Of a stretch of DNA of 64,000 nt, positions 8,607 to 17,333 are shown piece by piece. Every line of letters starts with the position of its first letter. Position 1 is the first letter of the stretch. The notes beneath the pieces are model-generated. The model did no database searches and was not told the origin of the DNA. It saw only the letters and a program-made list of their open reading frames with translations. This DNA comes from Haloferax denitrificans ATCC 35960 (GTDB lineage Archaea > Halobacteriota > Halobacteria > Halobacteriales > Haloferacaceae), in the NCBI RefSeq assembly GCF_000337795.1, contig NZ_AOLP01000012.1, positions 124,001 through 188,000 on the forward strand, given 5' to 3'. The translations under genes and the position numbers were made by a program.

Positions 8607-10865
8607 ATGGGACTGGACGACGACTCACGGGAATATCACAGACAGGACCCGCCCGGAAAAATCGAAATCGCGACGACGAAGCCGACGAACACCCAACGCG
8701 ACCTGAGCCTGGCGTACTCGCCGGGCGTGGCCGCGCCGTGTCTCGACATCGCGGACGACGAAGACGCCGCCTACGAGTACACCGCGAAGGGCAACCTCGT
8801 CGGCGTCGTCTCCAACGGCTCCGCCGTCCTCGGGCTGGGGAACATCGGAGCGCAGGCGTCGAAACCGGTGATGGAGGGCAAGGGCGTGCTGTTCAAGCGC
8901 TTCGCCGACATCGACGTGTTCGACGTCGAACTCGACATCACGAACGTGGACGAGTTCGTGGCGGCGACGAAGGCGATGGAGCCGACGTTCGGCGGCATCA
9001 ACTTGGAGGACATCAAGGCCCCCGAGTGCTTCGAAATCGAACGACAGCTCCGCGAACAGATGGACATCCCCGTGTTCCACGACGACCAGCACGGCACGGC
9101 TATCATCTCCGGCGCGGCGCTTTTGAACGCCGCCGACGTCACCGACAAAGACCTCGACGACCTCGACATCGTCTTCTCCGGGGCGGGCGCGTCCGCGCTC
9201 GCGACGGCGCGGTTCTACGTCTCTCTCGGCGCGAAAAAGGAGAACATCACGATGTGCGACTCCTCGGGCATCATCACCGAGTCGCGCGTCGAGGAAGGTG
9301 ACGTCAACAAGTACAAAGCCGAGTTCGCACAGCCGGTCGACGAGGGGTCGCTGTCGGACGCGATAGAGGGCGCGGACGTGTTCGCCGGCCTCTCGGTCGG
9401 CGGCATTGTCAGTCAGGAGATGGTGCGGTCGATGGCCGACGACCCCATCATCTTCGCCATGGCGAACCCCGACCCCGAAATCACCTACGAGGACGCGAAG
9501 GACGCCCGCGAGGACACGGTCATCATGGCGACGGGGCGCTCCGACTACCCGAATCAGGTGAACAACGTGCTCGGGTTCCCGTTCATCTTCCGCGGCGCGC
9601 TCGACGTGCGCGCGACCGAAATCAACGAGGCGATGAAGCGCGCGGCCGCCGAGGCGCTCGCCGAACTCGCCAGGCAGGACGTGCCCGACGCGGTCGTCAA
9701 GGCCTACGGCGACCACCCGCTCCAGTTCGGCCCCGACTACGTCATCCCCAAGCCGCTGGACCCCCGCGTGCTGTTCGAGGTCGCCCCCGCGGTCGCGCAG
9801 GCGGCGATGACCTCCGGCGCGGCCCGCGAGCGCCTCGACATGAACGCGTACCGCGAGCGCCTCGAAGCCCGCCTCGGGAAGTCCCGCGAGATGATGCGCG
9901 TCGTCCTCAACAAGGCGAAGTCGAACCCCAAGCGGGTCGCCCTCGCCGAGGGCGAAGACGAGAAGATGATTCGCGCCGCCTACCAGATGCAGGAGGAGGG
10001 CATCGCCGAACCCATCCTCGTCGGGAAGACGACGACGATTCTGCGGAAGGCCGAGGAGCTGGGTCTCGACTTCGACCCGACCATCGCCAACCCCCGCGAC
10101 GGCGAGTGGGACCACTACGTCGACCGCCTCTACGAGCTTCGACAGCGCAAGGGCGTCACGAAGTCCGAGGCCGAGGAACTCGTCCGCCGCGACTCGAACT
10201 ACTTCGCCAGCGTGATGGTCGAAGTCGGCGACGCGGACGCGATGCTGACGGGGCTGACCCACCACTACCCGTCGGCGCTCCGCCCGCCGCTCCAGATTAT
10301 CGGCACCGCCGCCGACGCCAACTACGCGGCCGGCGTCTACATGATGACGTTCAAGAACCGCGTCGTCTTCTGCGCCGACACGACGGTCAACCTCGACCCC
10401 GACGAGGAGATTCTCGCGGAGATTACGAAGCACACCGCGGACCTCGCCCGCCAGTTCAACGTCGAGCCGCGCGCGGCGCTCCTCTCGTACTCCAACTTCG
10501 GGAGCGTCACGAACGAGGGGACGCGCAAGCCCCGCGACGCCGCGGCGCTCCTGCAGGGCGACCCCGAGGTCGACTTCCCGGTCGACGGCGAGATGCAGGC
10601 CGACACCGCCCTCGTCGAGGACATCCTCGAAGGCACCTACGACTTCGCGGAACTCGACGGCCCCGCGAACGTCCTCGTGTTCCCGAACCTCGAAGCGGGC
10701 AACATCGGCTACAAACTGCTCCAGCGTCTCGGCGGCGCGGAGGCCATCGGCCCGATGCTCGTCGGCATGGACAAACCGGTTCACGTCCTCCAGCGCGGCG
10801 ACGAAGTCAAGGACATCGTGAACTTGGCGGCGACGGCAGTCGTGGACGCGCAGGAAGAGGAGTAA
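8607..10865 (+). CDS. maeB: Malic enzyme with C-terminal phosphotransacetylase-like domain
   Basis: A 752-residue MaeB-type malate dehydrogenase (oxaloacetate-decarboxylating), converting malate to pyruvate with NADP or NAD. The N-terminal malic domain includes [11 protein letters not shown], a Lys/Asp region and [13 protein letters not shown]. The NAD-binding domain has [14 protein letters not shown]. From about residue 425 the phosphotransacetylase-like domain begins ([37 protein letters not shown]), which in bacterial homologues is regulatory and binds acetyl-CoA. GTG at 8598 is in frame, but GAGGAGGTG there looks like a ribosome-binding site for the ATG at 8607. Confidence 0.95.
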   Translation: MGLDDDSREYHRQDPPGKIEIATTKPTNTQRDLSLAYSPGVAAPCLDIADDEDAAYEYTAKGNLVGVVSNGSAVLGLGNIGAQASKPVMEGKGVLFKRFADIDVFDVELDITNVDEFVAATKAMEPTFGGINLEDIKAPECFEIERQLREQMDIPVFHDDQHGTAIISGAALLNAADVTDKDLDDLDIVFSGAGASALATARFYVSLGAKKENITMCDSSGIITESRVEEGDVNKYKAEFAQPVDEGSLSDAIEGADVFAGLSVGGIVSQEMVRSMADDPIIFAMANPDPEITYEDAKDAREDTVIMATGRSDYPNQVNNVLGFPFIFRGALDVRATEINEAMKRAAAEALAELARQDVPDAVVKAYGDHPLQFGPDYVIPKPLDPRVLFEVAPAVAQAAMTSGAARERLDMNAYRERLEARLGKSREMMRVVLNKAKSNPKRVALAEGEDEKMIRAAYQMQEEGIAEPILVGKTTTILRKAEELGLDFDPTIANPRDGEWDHYVDRLYELRQRKGVTKSEAEELVRRDSNYFASVMVEVGDADAMLTGLTHHYPSALRPPLQIIGTAADANYAAGVYMMTFKNRVVFCADTTVNLDPDEEILAEITKHTADLARQFNVEPRAALLSYSNFGSVTNEGTRKPRDAAALLQGDPEVDFPVDGEMQADTALVEDILEGTYDFAELDGPANVLVFPNLEAGNIGYKLLQRLGGAEAIGPMLVGMDKPVHVLQRGDEVKDIVNLAATAVVDAQEEE

Positions 10866-10887
10866 GCTCCCGAGCGGAGCGAGGGCC

Positions 10888-10893
10888 TTTTTG
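10888..10893 (+). terminator. Oligo-T tract after maeB
   Basis: A TTTTT run about 25 bases after the maeB stop, following a GC-rich imperfect hairpin (CTCCCGAGCGGAGCGAGGGCC). A second T5 run lies 15 bases further on. Archaeal termination at T-runs makes this the likely end of the maeB transcript. Confidence 0.4.
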
Positions 10894-10958
10894 GTCCAGC
10901 TTTTTGCGGAGAGGGTGAGCGGAGCGAACCCGAACCGGAAAAAGATGGTCGTGCGACC

Positions 10959-10999
10959 TGGCGGCGACGGCGGTCGTGGACGCACAGGAAGAAGCGTAA
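10959..10999 (+). repeat. Partial duplicate of the maeB 3' end
   Basis: These 41 bases repeat maeB 10825-10865 with about five mismatches, stop codon included. They would encode [13 protein letters not shown] and stop, against [13 protein letters not shown] in maeB. No start codon or coding context precedes the copy, so it is a non-coding remnant. It probably arose by tandem duplication and decay or by recombination with another malic-enzyme gene. It is the only recognisable content of the gap between maeB and the next gene. Confidence 0.8.
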
Positions 11000-11028
11000 C
11001 GCGCAGTCCGACTCTCGATTATTCTTTT

Positions 11029-11754
11029 TTACCCGAACTCGACCCACGCGACGGCGACGCCCAGCCCGACCGCCGGCGGGGCCGCGTAGAGCGCGAACGT
11101 CGTCGAGTCCGGCGGCGAGAAGCACGCGGCGAAGACGACGAGACAGAGGAGCGACAGCCCTCTCGTCCGCCCGGCGAGTCGCCGGGAGAGCGCGCCGGCG
11201 CGGCGTAACCCGAGCAGGAGCGGGGCGACGGCCGCGCCGCCGCCGACCGCGACCGGGAAGAACAGTTCGAGTTCGAGCGCCGACTGGCGGGAGTCGGCCG
11301 CGACCCGGCCCCATTCGACCAGCAGGTCAGCGAGGGCCGGCGCGAACTGCCGCGCGACGAGAGTTCCGACGAGGAAGCCCGCGGCGGCGAGCGCGAGCCA
11401 CCCCGAGGCGGCGCGGAGGTCGACCGCGGGGTCGCGGTCGGCGAGGGGGAGGAGCGAGACGCCGGCGGCGAGGAATCCAGCGAGCACGCCCAGTTCGAGC
11501 CGGACGATGAAAGTCGGGTCGCCGACTCCGACGACAGCTGTCGAAACACCGGGTGTCAGAGAGATACCGGCAGTCGGCGAAACGCCGGCGGTCGGCGCGA
11601 GGAGCCCGGGGTCGCGGACGGCGGCGAAGACGAAGACGGCCGTCAAGAGGGCGGTGACGACGAGTCGGCGCGCATGGCGACGCGCGGTCACACCGAGCGG
11701 CGAGCGTCCGCGTCGCCGCGGGTCGAACGCGTCGGCGGTCTCCGTGGGGTCCAT
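11029..11754 (-). CDS. Hypothetical multi-pass membrane protein
   Basis: A 241-residue protein with a basic N-terminus (TARRHARR) and about six hydrophobic segments, including GVLAGFLAAGVSLLPL, GWLALAAAGFLVGTLV and a C-terminal AVGLGVAVAW. A proline/glycine/threonine-rich loop near residues 50-75 repeats TAGVSPTAGISLTPGVS and probably faces outside. The start is the ATG at 11754 (MDPTETADAF); a longer frame uses a TTG and is not credible. Convergent with maeB, with no recognisable domain. Function unknown. Confidence 0.65.
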   Translation of the reverse strand: MDPTETADAFDPRRRGRSPLGVTARRHARRLVVTALLTAVFVFAAVRDPGLLAPTAGVSPTAGISLTPGVSTAVVGVGDPTFIVRLELGVLAGFLAAGVSLLPLADRDPAVDLRAASGWLALAAAGFLVGTLVARQFAPALADLLVEWGRVAADSRQSALELELFFPVAVGGGAAVAPLLLGLRRAGALSRRLAGRTRGLSLLCLVVFAACFSPPDSTTFALYAAPPAVGLGVAVAWVEFG

Positions 11755-11930
11755 ACGTCCGGCGTCGCCGCTCCGCGTTGTCAACTTTTTGACAGTGGAG
11801 TGACCGGCCGGAGACGGGACGACCGCCCGATGGTTGCGGCCCGGGAAGCGACGCCCCGGTGGGACTGCTCGCGCTCGGCGGCCCGCGCGATGGGCGGGGC
11901 GAACGGGGACGGGTCTCAGACGCCTCGCGC

Positions 11931-12569
11931 TCAGTCGCTCGCGCGCCCTTCGAACCGCGAGGGCGGGAGGTAGCTCACGTCCGTGCCGGAGTCGGCTTCG
12001 AACTCCGGGGGGTCAGGGAGCACACAGCGGTCGGCGCGACGGTTGACGTGTTCGTACTCGCTCGGCGCGTTCGCCAGCGGGTGCGCGGGGTTCTCGCGGC
12101 TGTCGATTCGCGCGGCGCGAAGCTCGCCGAATCCGGCGATGCGGGCCTGAATCCCCCGCCAGTGGTGTTCGCTCCCGGCGGGAACGACGATTCGCTTCGG
12201 CGACTTCCAGTCGGGGTGGTCGCCGGCGAGAACGGCGTTGTTGACGTTCGCGGCGAGGTCGTCGTGGTCGACGAGGACGCCCACGCGAGCGCCCGGCGGC
12301 GCGCGATGGGCGAGCACGTCCAGTCCGAGGTGAAGTGCGCGATACTCCGAGACGTTGTTGTCCGGCGGCACGTCAGGGAGTGCGATACGGGCGACTCGCT
12401 CGCCGTCGCGGGTCTCTATCACTGCACCGAGTCCACCGCCGTTCGGGCGGTACGACCCGTCCGTCGCGACGTAGAAGTGCCGTTGGTGCGTGCGCGGCGG
12501 GTGTGCGATGTGAGGCGTCGGCGACTCGTCGAACAAGTCCCGAAGTGTGGGACGGCCGGTCACGGCCAT
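11931..12569 (-). CDS. rnhA: Ribonuclease HI, archaeal type
   Basis: A 212-residue RNase H-fold protein that cleaves the RNA strand of RNA-DNA hybrids. The carboxylate set is visible: Asp37 in ATDGSYRPNGGG, Glu75 in NNVSEYRAL, Asp101 in VLVDHDDL, and a last Asp near residue 180 in NRRADR. An N-terminal extension of about 30 residues (LRDLFDESPTP) precedes the fold, as in other haloarchaeal homologues. A TATA-like GTTTATTAC lies about 22-30 bases upstream of the ATG. It is divergent from the EamA transporter gene across a 115-base promoter region that holds a spaced inverted repeat. Confidence 0.92.
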   Translation of the reverse strand: MAVTGRPTLRDLFDESPTPHIAHPPRTHQRHFYVATDGSYRPNGGGLGAVIETRDGERVARIALPDVPPDNNVSEYRALHLGLDVLAHRAPPGARVGVLVDHDDLAANVNNAVLAGDHPDWKSPKRIVVPAGSEHHWRGIQARIAGFGELRAARIDSRENPAHPLANAPSEYEHVNRRADRCVLPDPPEFEADSGTDVSYLPPSRFEGRASD

Positions 12570-12571
12570 AC

Positions 12572-12658
12572 GAACGTTTCGGAGATGGGACGTAATAAAC
12601 GTACCCCGTATTCGGGGGGCGAGTCGGGAACCTGCGACCGGGCCGTAACGAAACGTTC
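12572..12658. promoter_or_regulatory. Spaced inverted repeat in the rnhA/EamA divergent promoter region
   Basis: GAACGTTTCG at 12572-12581 is matched exactly in inverse by CGAAACGTTC at 12649-12658. The first arm touches the rnhA start, the second lies 27 bases before the GTG of the transporter gene. Both arms occupy the position where leaderless transcripts begin. A shared regulator acting on both genes is one reading; chance is the other. Confidence 0.35.
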
Positions 12659-12684
12659 AGGCACCTCCCCGGCGCACCATCGCT

Positions 12685-13620
12685 GTGACACGGTACCGAA
12701 ACGTCGGTCTGTTCGTCGTCCTCGCCGCCGTCTGGGGGTCCGCGTTTATGGCCATCAAAGCCGGGCTGGAGTTCTTCCCGCCGGTGCTGTTCGCGGCGCT
12801 CCGGTACGACGTGGCGGGGGTCGTGATGCTCGCCTACGCGCTGTACGCCACCGACTCGCCGCTCCCGCGCGGCAGGTCCGAGTGGACCGAAATCGCCATC
12901 GGCGCGGTGTTCCTCATCGCCGCGTACCACGCGCTTCTGTTCATCGGCGAGACCGACCCCAACGTGACGAGCGCCGCCGCGGCTGTCATCGTGAGCCTCA
13001 GCCCGGTTCTCACCACCGGATTCGCGCGACTCCTGCTCCCGAGCGAGCGACTCACCGCGCTCGGCGTCGTCGGTCTCCTCCTCGGCCTCGTCGGCGTCGC
13101 GGTCCTCTCGGAGCTCGACCCGGGCAACCTCCTCGCCGGCGGCACGGTCGCGAAACTCCTCATCTTCGGTGCGGCCGCCGCGTTCGCCCTCGGCTCCGTC
13201 CTGACCCGTCGGGTCGACTCCGAGATGCCCATCGAGACGATGGAGGCGTGGTCGATGCTCCTCGGCGCGGGGCTGATGCACGTCGCGTCCGTCGGGCTCG
13301 GCGAGCGCGTCGGCTCGGTCGTTCTCAACGTCCAGTCCGTCGCCGCGCTCGCGTATCTCTCACTCGCGGCGAGCGCGCTCGGCTTCCTCATCTACTTCGA
13401 CCTGCTCGCGCGGCTCGGTCCCATCGAAATCAACCTCGTCTCGTACGTCGCACCCGTCTTCGCGGCGCTCGCCGGCTGGGCGTTCCTGAGCGAGGTCCCC
13501 ACCTCGTCCACGGTCGGCGGGTTCGCGCTCATCTTCCTCGGGTTCGTCCTCCTGAAGCGCGGGGCGATTCGGCGCGAACTCCGCTATCGGTTCGGTGACG
13601 GGACCGGCGCGGCCGACTGA
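12685..13620 (+). CDS. EamA/DMT-family transporter
   Basis: A 311-residue membrane protein with ten predicted helices arranged as two EamA repeats. The first begins NVGLFVVLAAVWGSAFMAIK and the second near residue 145 (AKLLIFGAAAAFALGSVLTRR). The motif WGSAFMAIKAGLEFFPPVLFAALRY is a typical first-repeat signature (here split over residues 15-40). Members export or import small metabolites; the substrate cannot be inferred. The start is a GTG at 12685, and no upstream ATG is in frame. Confidence 0.9.
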   Translation: MTRYRNVGLFVVLAAVWGSAFMAIKAGLEFFPPVLFAALRYDVAGVVMLAYALYATDSPLPRGRSEWTEIAIGAVFLIAAYHALLFIGETDPNVTSAAAAVIVSLSPVLTTGFARLLLPSERLTALGVVGLLLGLVGVAVLSELDPGNLLAGGTVAKLLIFGAAAAFALGSVLTRRVDSEMPIETMEAWSMLLGAGLMHVASVGLGERVGSVVLNVQSVAALAYLSLAASALGFLIYFDLLARLGPIEINLVSYVAPVFAALAGWAFLSEVPTSSTVGGFALIFLGFVLLKRGAIRRELRYRFGDGTGAAD

Positions 13621-13639
13621 CGCACGCGGCCATACGCGG

Positions 13640-13957
13640 CTACGCGTCTGTCGTGTCCGTCTCGTCCGTCTCGTCCGTCGCGTCCGCCCGCTCGACCGAC
13701 TCCACTTCTCCGACCATCGTCCAGCCGTCCTCGCCGGGGCGCTGTCGACCGACGACGACGGCGTCGTTGTTCTCCGTCGTCGCGAACCGATAGACCGCGC
13801 CGTCGCCGTTGAGTCGGCCTTCGGCCTGAAAATCGGTCTGGAAGAACTCCGCGCTGTCCAGCGTGAACGTGCCGTCTATCTCCTCGCCGACGACGAGGCG
13901 CATGGCGTTCGGGTGGATGTTGTACATGCGCTTTGCGACGCGATTGAGGTCGGGCAT
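13640..13957 (-). CDS. Conserved haloarchaeal-type hypothetical protein
   Basis: A 105-residue soluble acidic protein. The first 85 residues look folded (MPDLNRVAKRMYNIHPNAM, VVGEEIDGTFTLD, DGAVYRFATTENNDAVVVG), with alternating strands suggestive of a small beta-barrel. The C-terminal 20 residues are a low-complexity Asp/Thr/Glu tail. No motif I recognise. Convergent with the EamA gene. Well-behaved composition and a clear ATG make it a real gene, function unknown. Confidence 0.75.
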   Translation of the reverse strand: MPDLNRVAKRMYNIHPNAMRLVVGEEIDGTFTLDSAEFFQTDFQAEGRLNGDGAVYRFATTENNDAVVVGRQRPGEDGWTMVGEVESVERADATDETDETDTTDA

Positions 13958-14303
13958 ACCCCGACAGTTGCGCTCGCGGGCTAAATCCCTGCGGGAGCGA
14001 CGCCGACCGAATCACTCGCCAGACCGCGGACGACGTGTCGAGTTACCGACTGTATCGAGCGCCACGTTCGCATCGGAGAAAACCCGCGGAAATTCAGGGT
14101 TCGACGACCGTTCAAGAACGCGTGACTATCCCGTGAATAAAAGAGTTAGATACGATTATGAAGTATTAGATGGGCGCTCGTCTAGCGATGAAACTTCACA
14201 TTTACCTGATAGTCGCAGGTAAACGAGTATGAAACGAGTCGAATTCTCGCACCTAATTATGACCCCTCCGCTCCATGTCGTAGTCGTAGGTGCCCCCCAA
14301 CCA
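13958..14303. other. Intergenic region with inverted repeat and AT-rich promoter sequence
   Basis: This 346-base gap includes an AT-rich stretch (GTGAATAAAAGAGTTAGATACGATTATG split near 14131-14160) that could serve as promoters. A perfect 8-base inverted repeat TTTACCTG-N7-CAGGTAAA lies at 14201-14223. An in-frame ATG at 14229 would extend the following small gene by 25 residues. No coding potential of its own is apparent. Confidence 0.5.
14201..14223. promoter_or_regulatory. Inverted repeat TTTACCTG-N7-CAGGTAAA
   Basis: A perfect 8-base inverted repeat with a 7-base spacer, six bases before the ATG at 14229 and 80 bases before the preferred start of the next gene. The short arms and AT-rich ends fit a dimeric repressor site better than a terminator, since no T-run follows. 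Confidence 0.4.
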
Positions 14304-14570
14304 ATGTCGAACTCCCCATCTACGGTCCCCCGTGAACGCCTCTCCCAACTCCGCGAGCTCCTAACGGAAGAACAGTCGCTTCGCTTCGGCTTCGAACTCG
14401 TCGCCGCACCGCTTCGGTTCGTCGGCTTCTGGGCCGCAGTCGCCCTCCCGTTCCTGTATCTTCCCCTGCTGTTCGGCGGCCTCGAAGCGAGCGAGTTCAC
14501 CGTCTTCGGCGCGCTTCTCGCGCTCAACGCGCTCGCGCTCGTAGTCGGCCACAACTACGCTCGGTCGTAG
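14304..14570 (+). CDS. Small two-helix membrane protein
   Basis: An 88-residue protein: a polar N-terminal third (MSNSPSTVPRERLSQLRELL), then two hydrophobic helices (FVGFWAAVALPFLYLPLLFGG and FTVFGALLALNALALVVG). I preferred the ATG at 14304 because the preceding in-frame codons from ATG 14229 look unlike coding sequence. Function unknown; no partner is evident nearby. Confidence 0.6.
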   Translation: MSNSPSTVPRERLSQLRELLTEEQSLRFGFELVAAPLRFVGFWAAVALPFLYLPLLFGGLEASEFTVFGALLALNALALVVGHNYARS

Positions 14571-14840
14571 ACGACGCGGTCGTGTAGTCGCGCGTCCGCG
14601 GCTCACACCGACACGGCCTGCGTTTTCCCTCCACTTCCGCGCCCCCATCCGCTCATGTCTCCCGTCTTTCTTCCCTCCCCCTACGCTTCCGGCGCGCCTC
14701 CATCGCGCCTCAACCGCACCTCCCGCGATTTTCACACGTCTCTCGGACTCTGTGCGTTCGCCCGCCCACCCACGCACGTCCCTCATTTTCGACCGTCGGG
14801 AATCGAGTCGCTTTAGCGCGGTCCGGTCTTCGGGGTCGGT

Positions 14841-15824
14841 ATGTCGCTCGCGATGGTTCCACTCGGACGGACGGGAACGACGGTCTCCGAACTCGCGTTC
14901 GGGACGTGGCGGTTCGGTCGGCAGAACGACGACGGCGAGGTCGAAGTCGGCCGCGACCGCGCCCACGAACTGCTCGACGCGTACGCCGCCGCCGGCGGGA
15001 ACTTCATCGACACCGCCGACATGTACGGCGACGGCGCGAGCGAGCGGTACATCGGCGAATGGCTCGGTGAACGCGACCGCGAGGACTTCGTCGTCGCGTC
15101 CAAAATCTTTTGGCCCACGCGCGAGGACGCCAACGGCCGCGGGCTCAACCGGAAACACCTCCGCCGCCAGATGGACCGCATCCTCGACCGCCTCGGCACC
15201 GACTACGTCGACCTGCTGTACATCCATCGGTGGGACGACGAGACGCCGGTCGAGGAGTTCATGCGGACGCTCGACGGCTTCGTCCGCGACGGCAAGGTGA
15301 ACTACCTCGGCACCTCGACGCTCGAACCCAACGCGTGGAAGGTCGTCAAGGCGAACGAACTCGCCGACAAGCGGGGCTACGAGCCGTTCAAAGTCGCCCA
15401 GCCGCGGTACAACGCCGTCAACCGCGAGATAGAGGGCAACTACCTCGACATGTGCGCCGACTACGACATCGGCGTCGTCCCGTGGTCGCCCTTGGCCGGC
15501 GGCTTTCTCACGGGCAAGTACGCCCGCGACGAGCGCCCGCCCGCGGACTCCCGCGCGGCGAACGACCAGCGGTTCGCCGACTCGTATCTCACGCCGTCGA
15601 ACTTCGACGCGCTCGAACGGGTCGAGGAGGTCGCCGAGGCGGTCGGCGCGTCGCCCGCGCAGGTCAGCCTCGCGTGGCTCATGCATCACCCGCAGGTCAC
15701 CGCGCCGATTGTCGGCGCGCGCACGGTCGACCAACTCGGCGAGAACGTCGCGGCCGCGGACATCGACCTCACGCCCGACCAGTTCGAACGAATCTCGGTC
15801 GCCAAGCGTCACGTGTCCGCCTAA
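14841..15824 (+). CDS. Aldo/keto reductase
   Basis: A 327-residue NADPH-dependent oxidoreductase with a TIM-barrel fold. The catalytic tetrad is visible: Asp in FIDTADMYG, Tyr in the same motif, Lys in VVASKIFWP and His in LLYIHRWD. The C-terminal part has GVVPWSPLAGGFLTGKY and PIVGARTVDQL, typical of the AKR11/12-like (Kvbeta/YajO) branch. Reduces carbonyls; physiological substrate unknown. A TATA-like CTTTAGCG about 30 bases upstream supports the ATG at 14841. The preceding 270 bases are pyrimidine-rich and hold nothing recognisable. Confidence 0.93.
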   Translation: MSLAMVPLGRTGTTVSELAFGTWRFGRQNDDGEVEVGRDRAHELLDAYAAAGGNFIDTADMYGDGASERYIGEWLGERDREDFVVASKIFWPTREDANGRGLNRKHLRRQMDRILDRLGTDYVDLLYIHRWDDETPVEEFMRTLDGFVRDGKVNYLGTSTLEPNAWKVVKANELADKRGYEPFKVAQPRYNAVNREIEGNYLDMCADYDIGVVPWSPLAGGFLTGKYARDERPPADSRAANDQRFADSYLTPSNFDALERVEEVAEAVGASPAQVSLAWLMHHPQVTAPIVGARTVDQLGENVAAADIDLTPDQFERISVAKRHVSA

Positions 15825-15886
15825 CGCGTTCGTCGCCGCGGCCCCGAACCGTCAGGTGTAGGTGTCGCCGGCGGGTATCGGCGCGT

Positions 15887-16447
15887 ATGACCGACGACGC
15901 GTTCGACGCCGACGCCTACGTCTCCGAACTCCGGGCGAAGCGCGAGGAGAAAGACGACTTCTTCGGGTCGCACCCGCAGTCGCCGATTCCGCCGGAGAAG
16001 CGCGACGACTTCGACGGCCTCGACTACTTCGACCCCGACCCCGACTACCGCGTGACCGCGTCGGTCGAGACGCACGCCGACCCCGAGCCGGTGACGATGA
16101 ACACCTCGACGGACGGCGAGGTCCGGTATCTCCGCGTCGCCACGTTCCACTTCGAACTCCGCGACACCGACCTCACCCTCGGCGCGTACCGCCAGGAACA
16201 CGACGACTCGCCGACGCTTTTCGTCCCCTTCCGCGACAAGACGACGGGCCAGCAGACCTACAACGGCGGTCGGTACATGGAACTCACGCCCGACGCGCCC
16301 CTCGACGAGTTAGACGAGGTCGTCGTCGACTTCAACCTCGCGTACAACCCGTTTTGCGCGTTCACCGAGGCCTTCGAATGCCCGCTTCCGCCGGAGGAGA
16401 ACTGGCTCGACGTGGTCGTCCCCGCCGGCGAACAGGACTACGAGTAA
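15887..16447 (+). CDS. DUF1684 family protein
   Basis: A 186-residue soluble protein. The N-terminal segment (SELRAKREEKDDFFGSHPQSPI) followed by FDGLDYFDPDPDYRV is the signature of DUF1684. The core includes FELRDTDLTLGAYRQ, LFVPFRDKTTGQQTYNGGRYM and VVDFNLAYNPFCAFTEAFECPLPP, the last two being its best conserved motifs. The family is widespread in bacteria and haloarchaea and structurally beta-rich, but its biochemical role is unknown to me. It starts at ATG 15887, about 60 bases after the aldo/keto reductase. Confidence 0.85.
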   Translation: MTDDAFDADAYVSELRAKREEKDDFFGSHPQSPIPPEKRDDFDGLDYFDPDPDYRVTASVETHADPEPVTMNTSTDGEVRYLRVATFHFELRDTDLTLGAYRQEHDDSPTLFVPFRDKTTGQQTYNGGRYMELTPDAPLDELDEVVVDFNLAYNPFCAFTEAFECPLPPEENWLDVVVPAGEQDYE

Positions 16448-16497
16448 CCCCGAGCAAAAGCGCAAGTTCCATATCGGACGCTTCCGGAGAGACCGAC

Positions 16498-16686
16498 ATG
16501 GGACTGCTCAGTTCGAAGAAAGCCGTCATCGGGATGGCGCTGATGATCGTCGGGACGCTCGCGATGCTGCCGGGAACGCTACCGAACTCCGCACAGGTGA
16601 TGTCCTACGCGGTCGTTGTCGGTGCCGGTGCGCTCACCCTCGGAACGTGGCTGGTCGGCACGTCCGAAGAGGGCCGCCCGGTCTGA
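16498..16686 (+). CDS. Small two-helix membrane protein
   Basis: A 62-residue protein with a short basic N-terminus (MGLLSSKKA) and two hydrophobic helices (VIGMALMIVGTLAML and SYAVVVGAGALTLGTWLVG) joined by a Pro/Gly turn. The acidic tail ends SEEGRPV. It lies 50 bases downstream of the DUF1684 gene on the same strand and could share its transcript. Function unknown. Confidence 0.65.
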   Translation: MGLLSSKKAVIGMALMIVGTLAMLPGTLPNSAQVMSYAVVVGAGALTLGTWLVGTSEEGRPV

Positions 16687-16862
16687 GACCGGCGCATCCC
16701 CGTTGTAACGGCGAAGAACCGTCTGTTCTCGCGACGGCGTAGTTCGTCTGTCTGAGCGCGCGTCAGCGACGCCGCCGGACACGCTCCGCGGGAGTCGAAT
16801 CACCCGCGGCTCGCGGAGTCGGTCGGTCGGAAGAAAACGATGCCGCGAAGGCGGTGTTGCGT

Positions 16863-17333
16863 TCAGGCGTCGGGTCCGGACCAGCTCTGGAGCGTCGCGG
16901 AGTTACTGCCGCTCTCGGAGGTCCAGATGACTCGAACAGTCGCGGTCGAGAGGTCGTCGGCGTTCTGCTCGACGACCGTCACTTGGCTCCCGGCGGTGAT
17001 TTCCGTATCCGTGGATATCCATTCCCAAGTCGCGGTCGTGCCGCTCGACCCTGGGAGTTCCGTACCCGAGGTGTTGTCAAGTGCGACCGACGAGGTGATG
17101 TTGACCTGCGCGGCGTCGATGGAAGACCCGCTCTCGTGGGTGACCGTGAGGGCGGTGCCGTTGTAGTCGAACCCGAAGCTCGCCTGCGGGGCGGTGTCGC
17201 CGACCTGGTCACCGAGACCGAGGACGAACGTCCCGATAACGGCCGCGAGAATCACCGTGATGGCGACCATGAGGATGACGCCGATGACCGGCGAGACCGC
17301 GTCGTCCTCGGCGAGGAGTTGTTTGAAATTCAT
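16863..17333 (-). CDS. pilA3: Type IV pilin, PilA family
   Basis: A 156-residue pilin. The short class III signal peptide ([11 protein letters not shown]) precedes a hydrophobic H-domain, [16 protein letters not shown] followed by [17 protein letters not shown], which inserts into the pilus core; a PibD-like prepilin peptidase would cut just before AVSPVIG. The rest is a beta-rich, Ser/Thr/Asn-rich head with NxS/T sites that could be N-glycosylated. The upstream pilin gene ends one base before this ATG (TAG then ATG). In H. volcanii two adjacent pilins next to nrdJ are called PilA3/PilA4; the number here is by gene order and less certain than the family. Confidence 0.88.
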   Translation of the reverse strand: MNFKQLLAEDDAVSPVIGVILMVAITVILAAVIGTFVLGLGDQVGDTAPQASFGFDYNGTALTVTHESGSSIDAAQVNITSSVALDNTSGTELPGSSGTTATWEWISTDTEITAGSQVTVVEQNADDLSTATVRVIWTSESGSNSATLQSWSGPDA

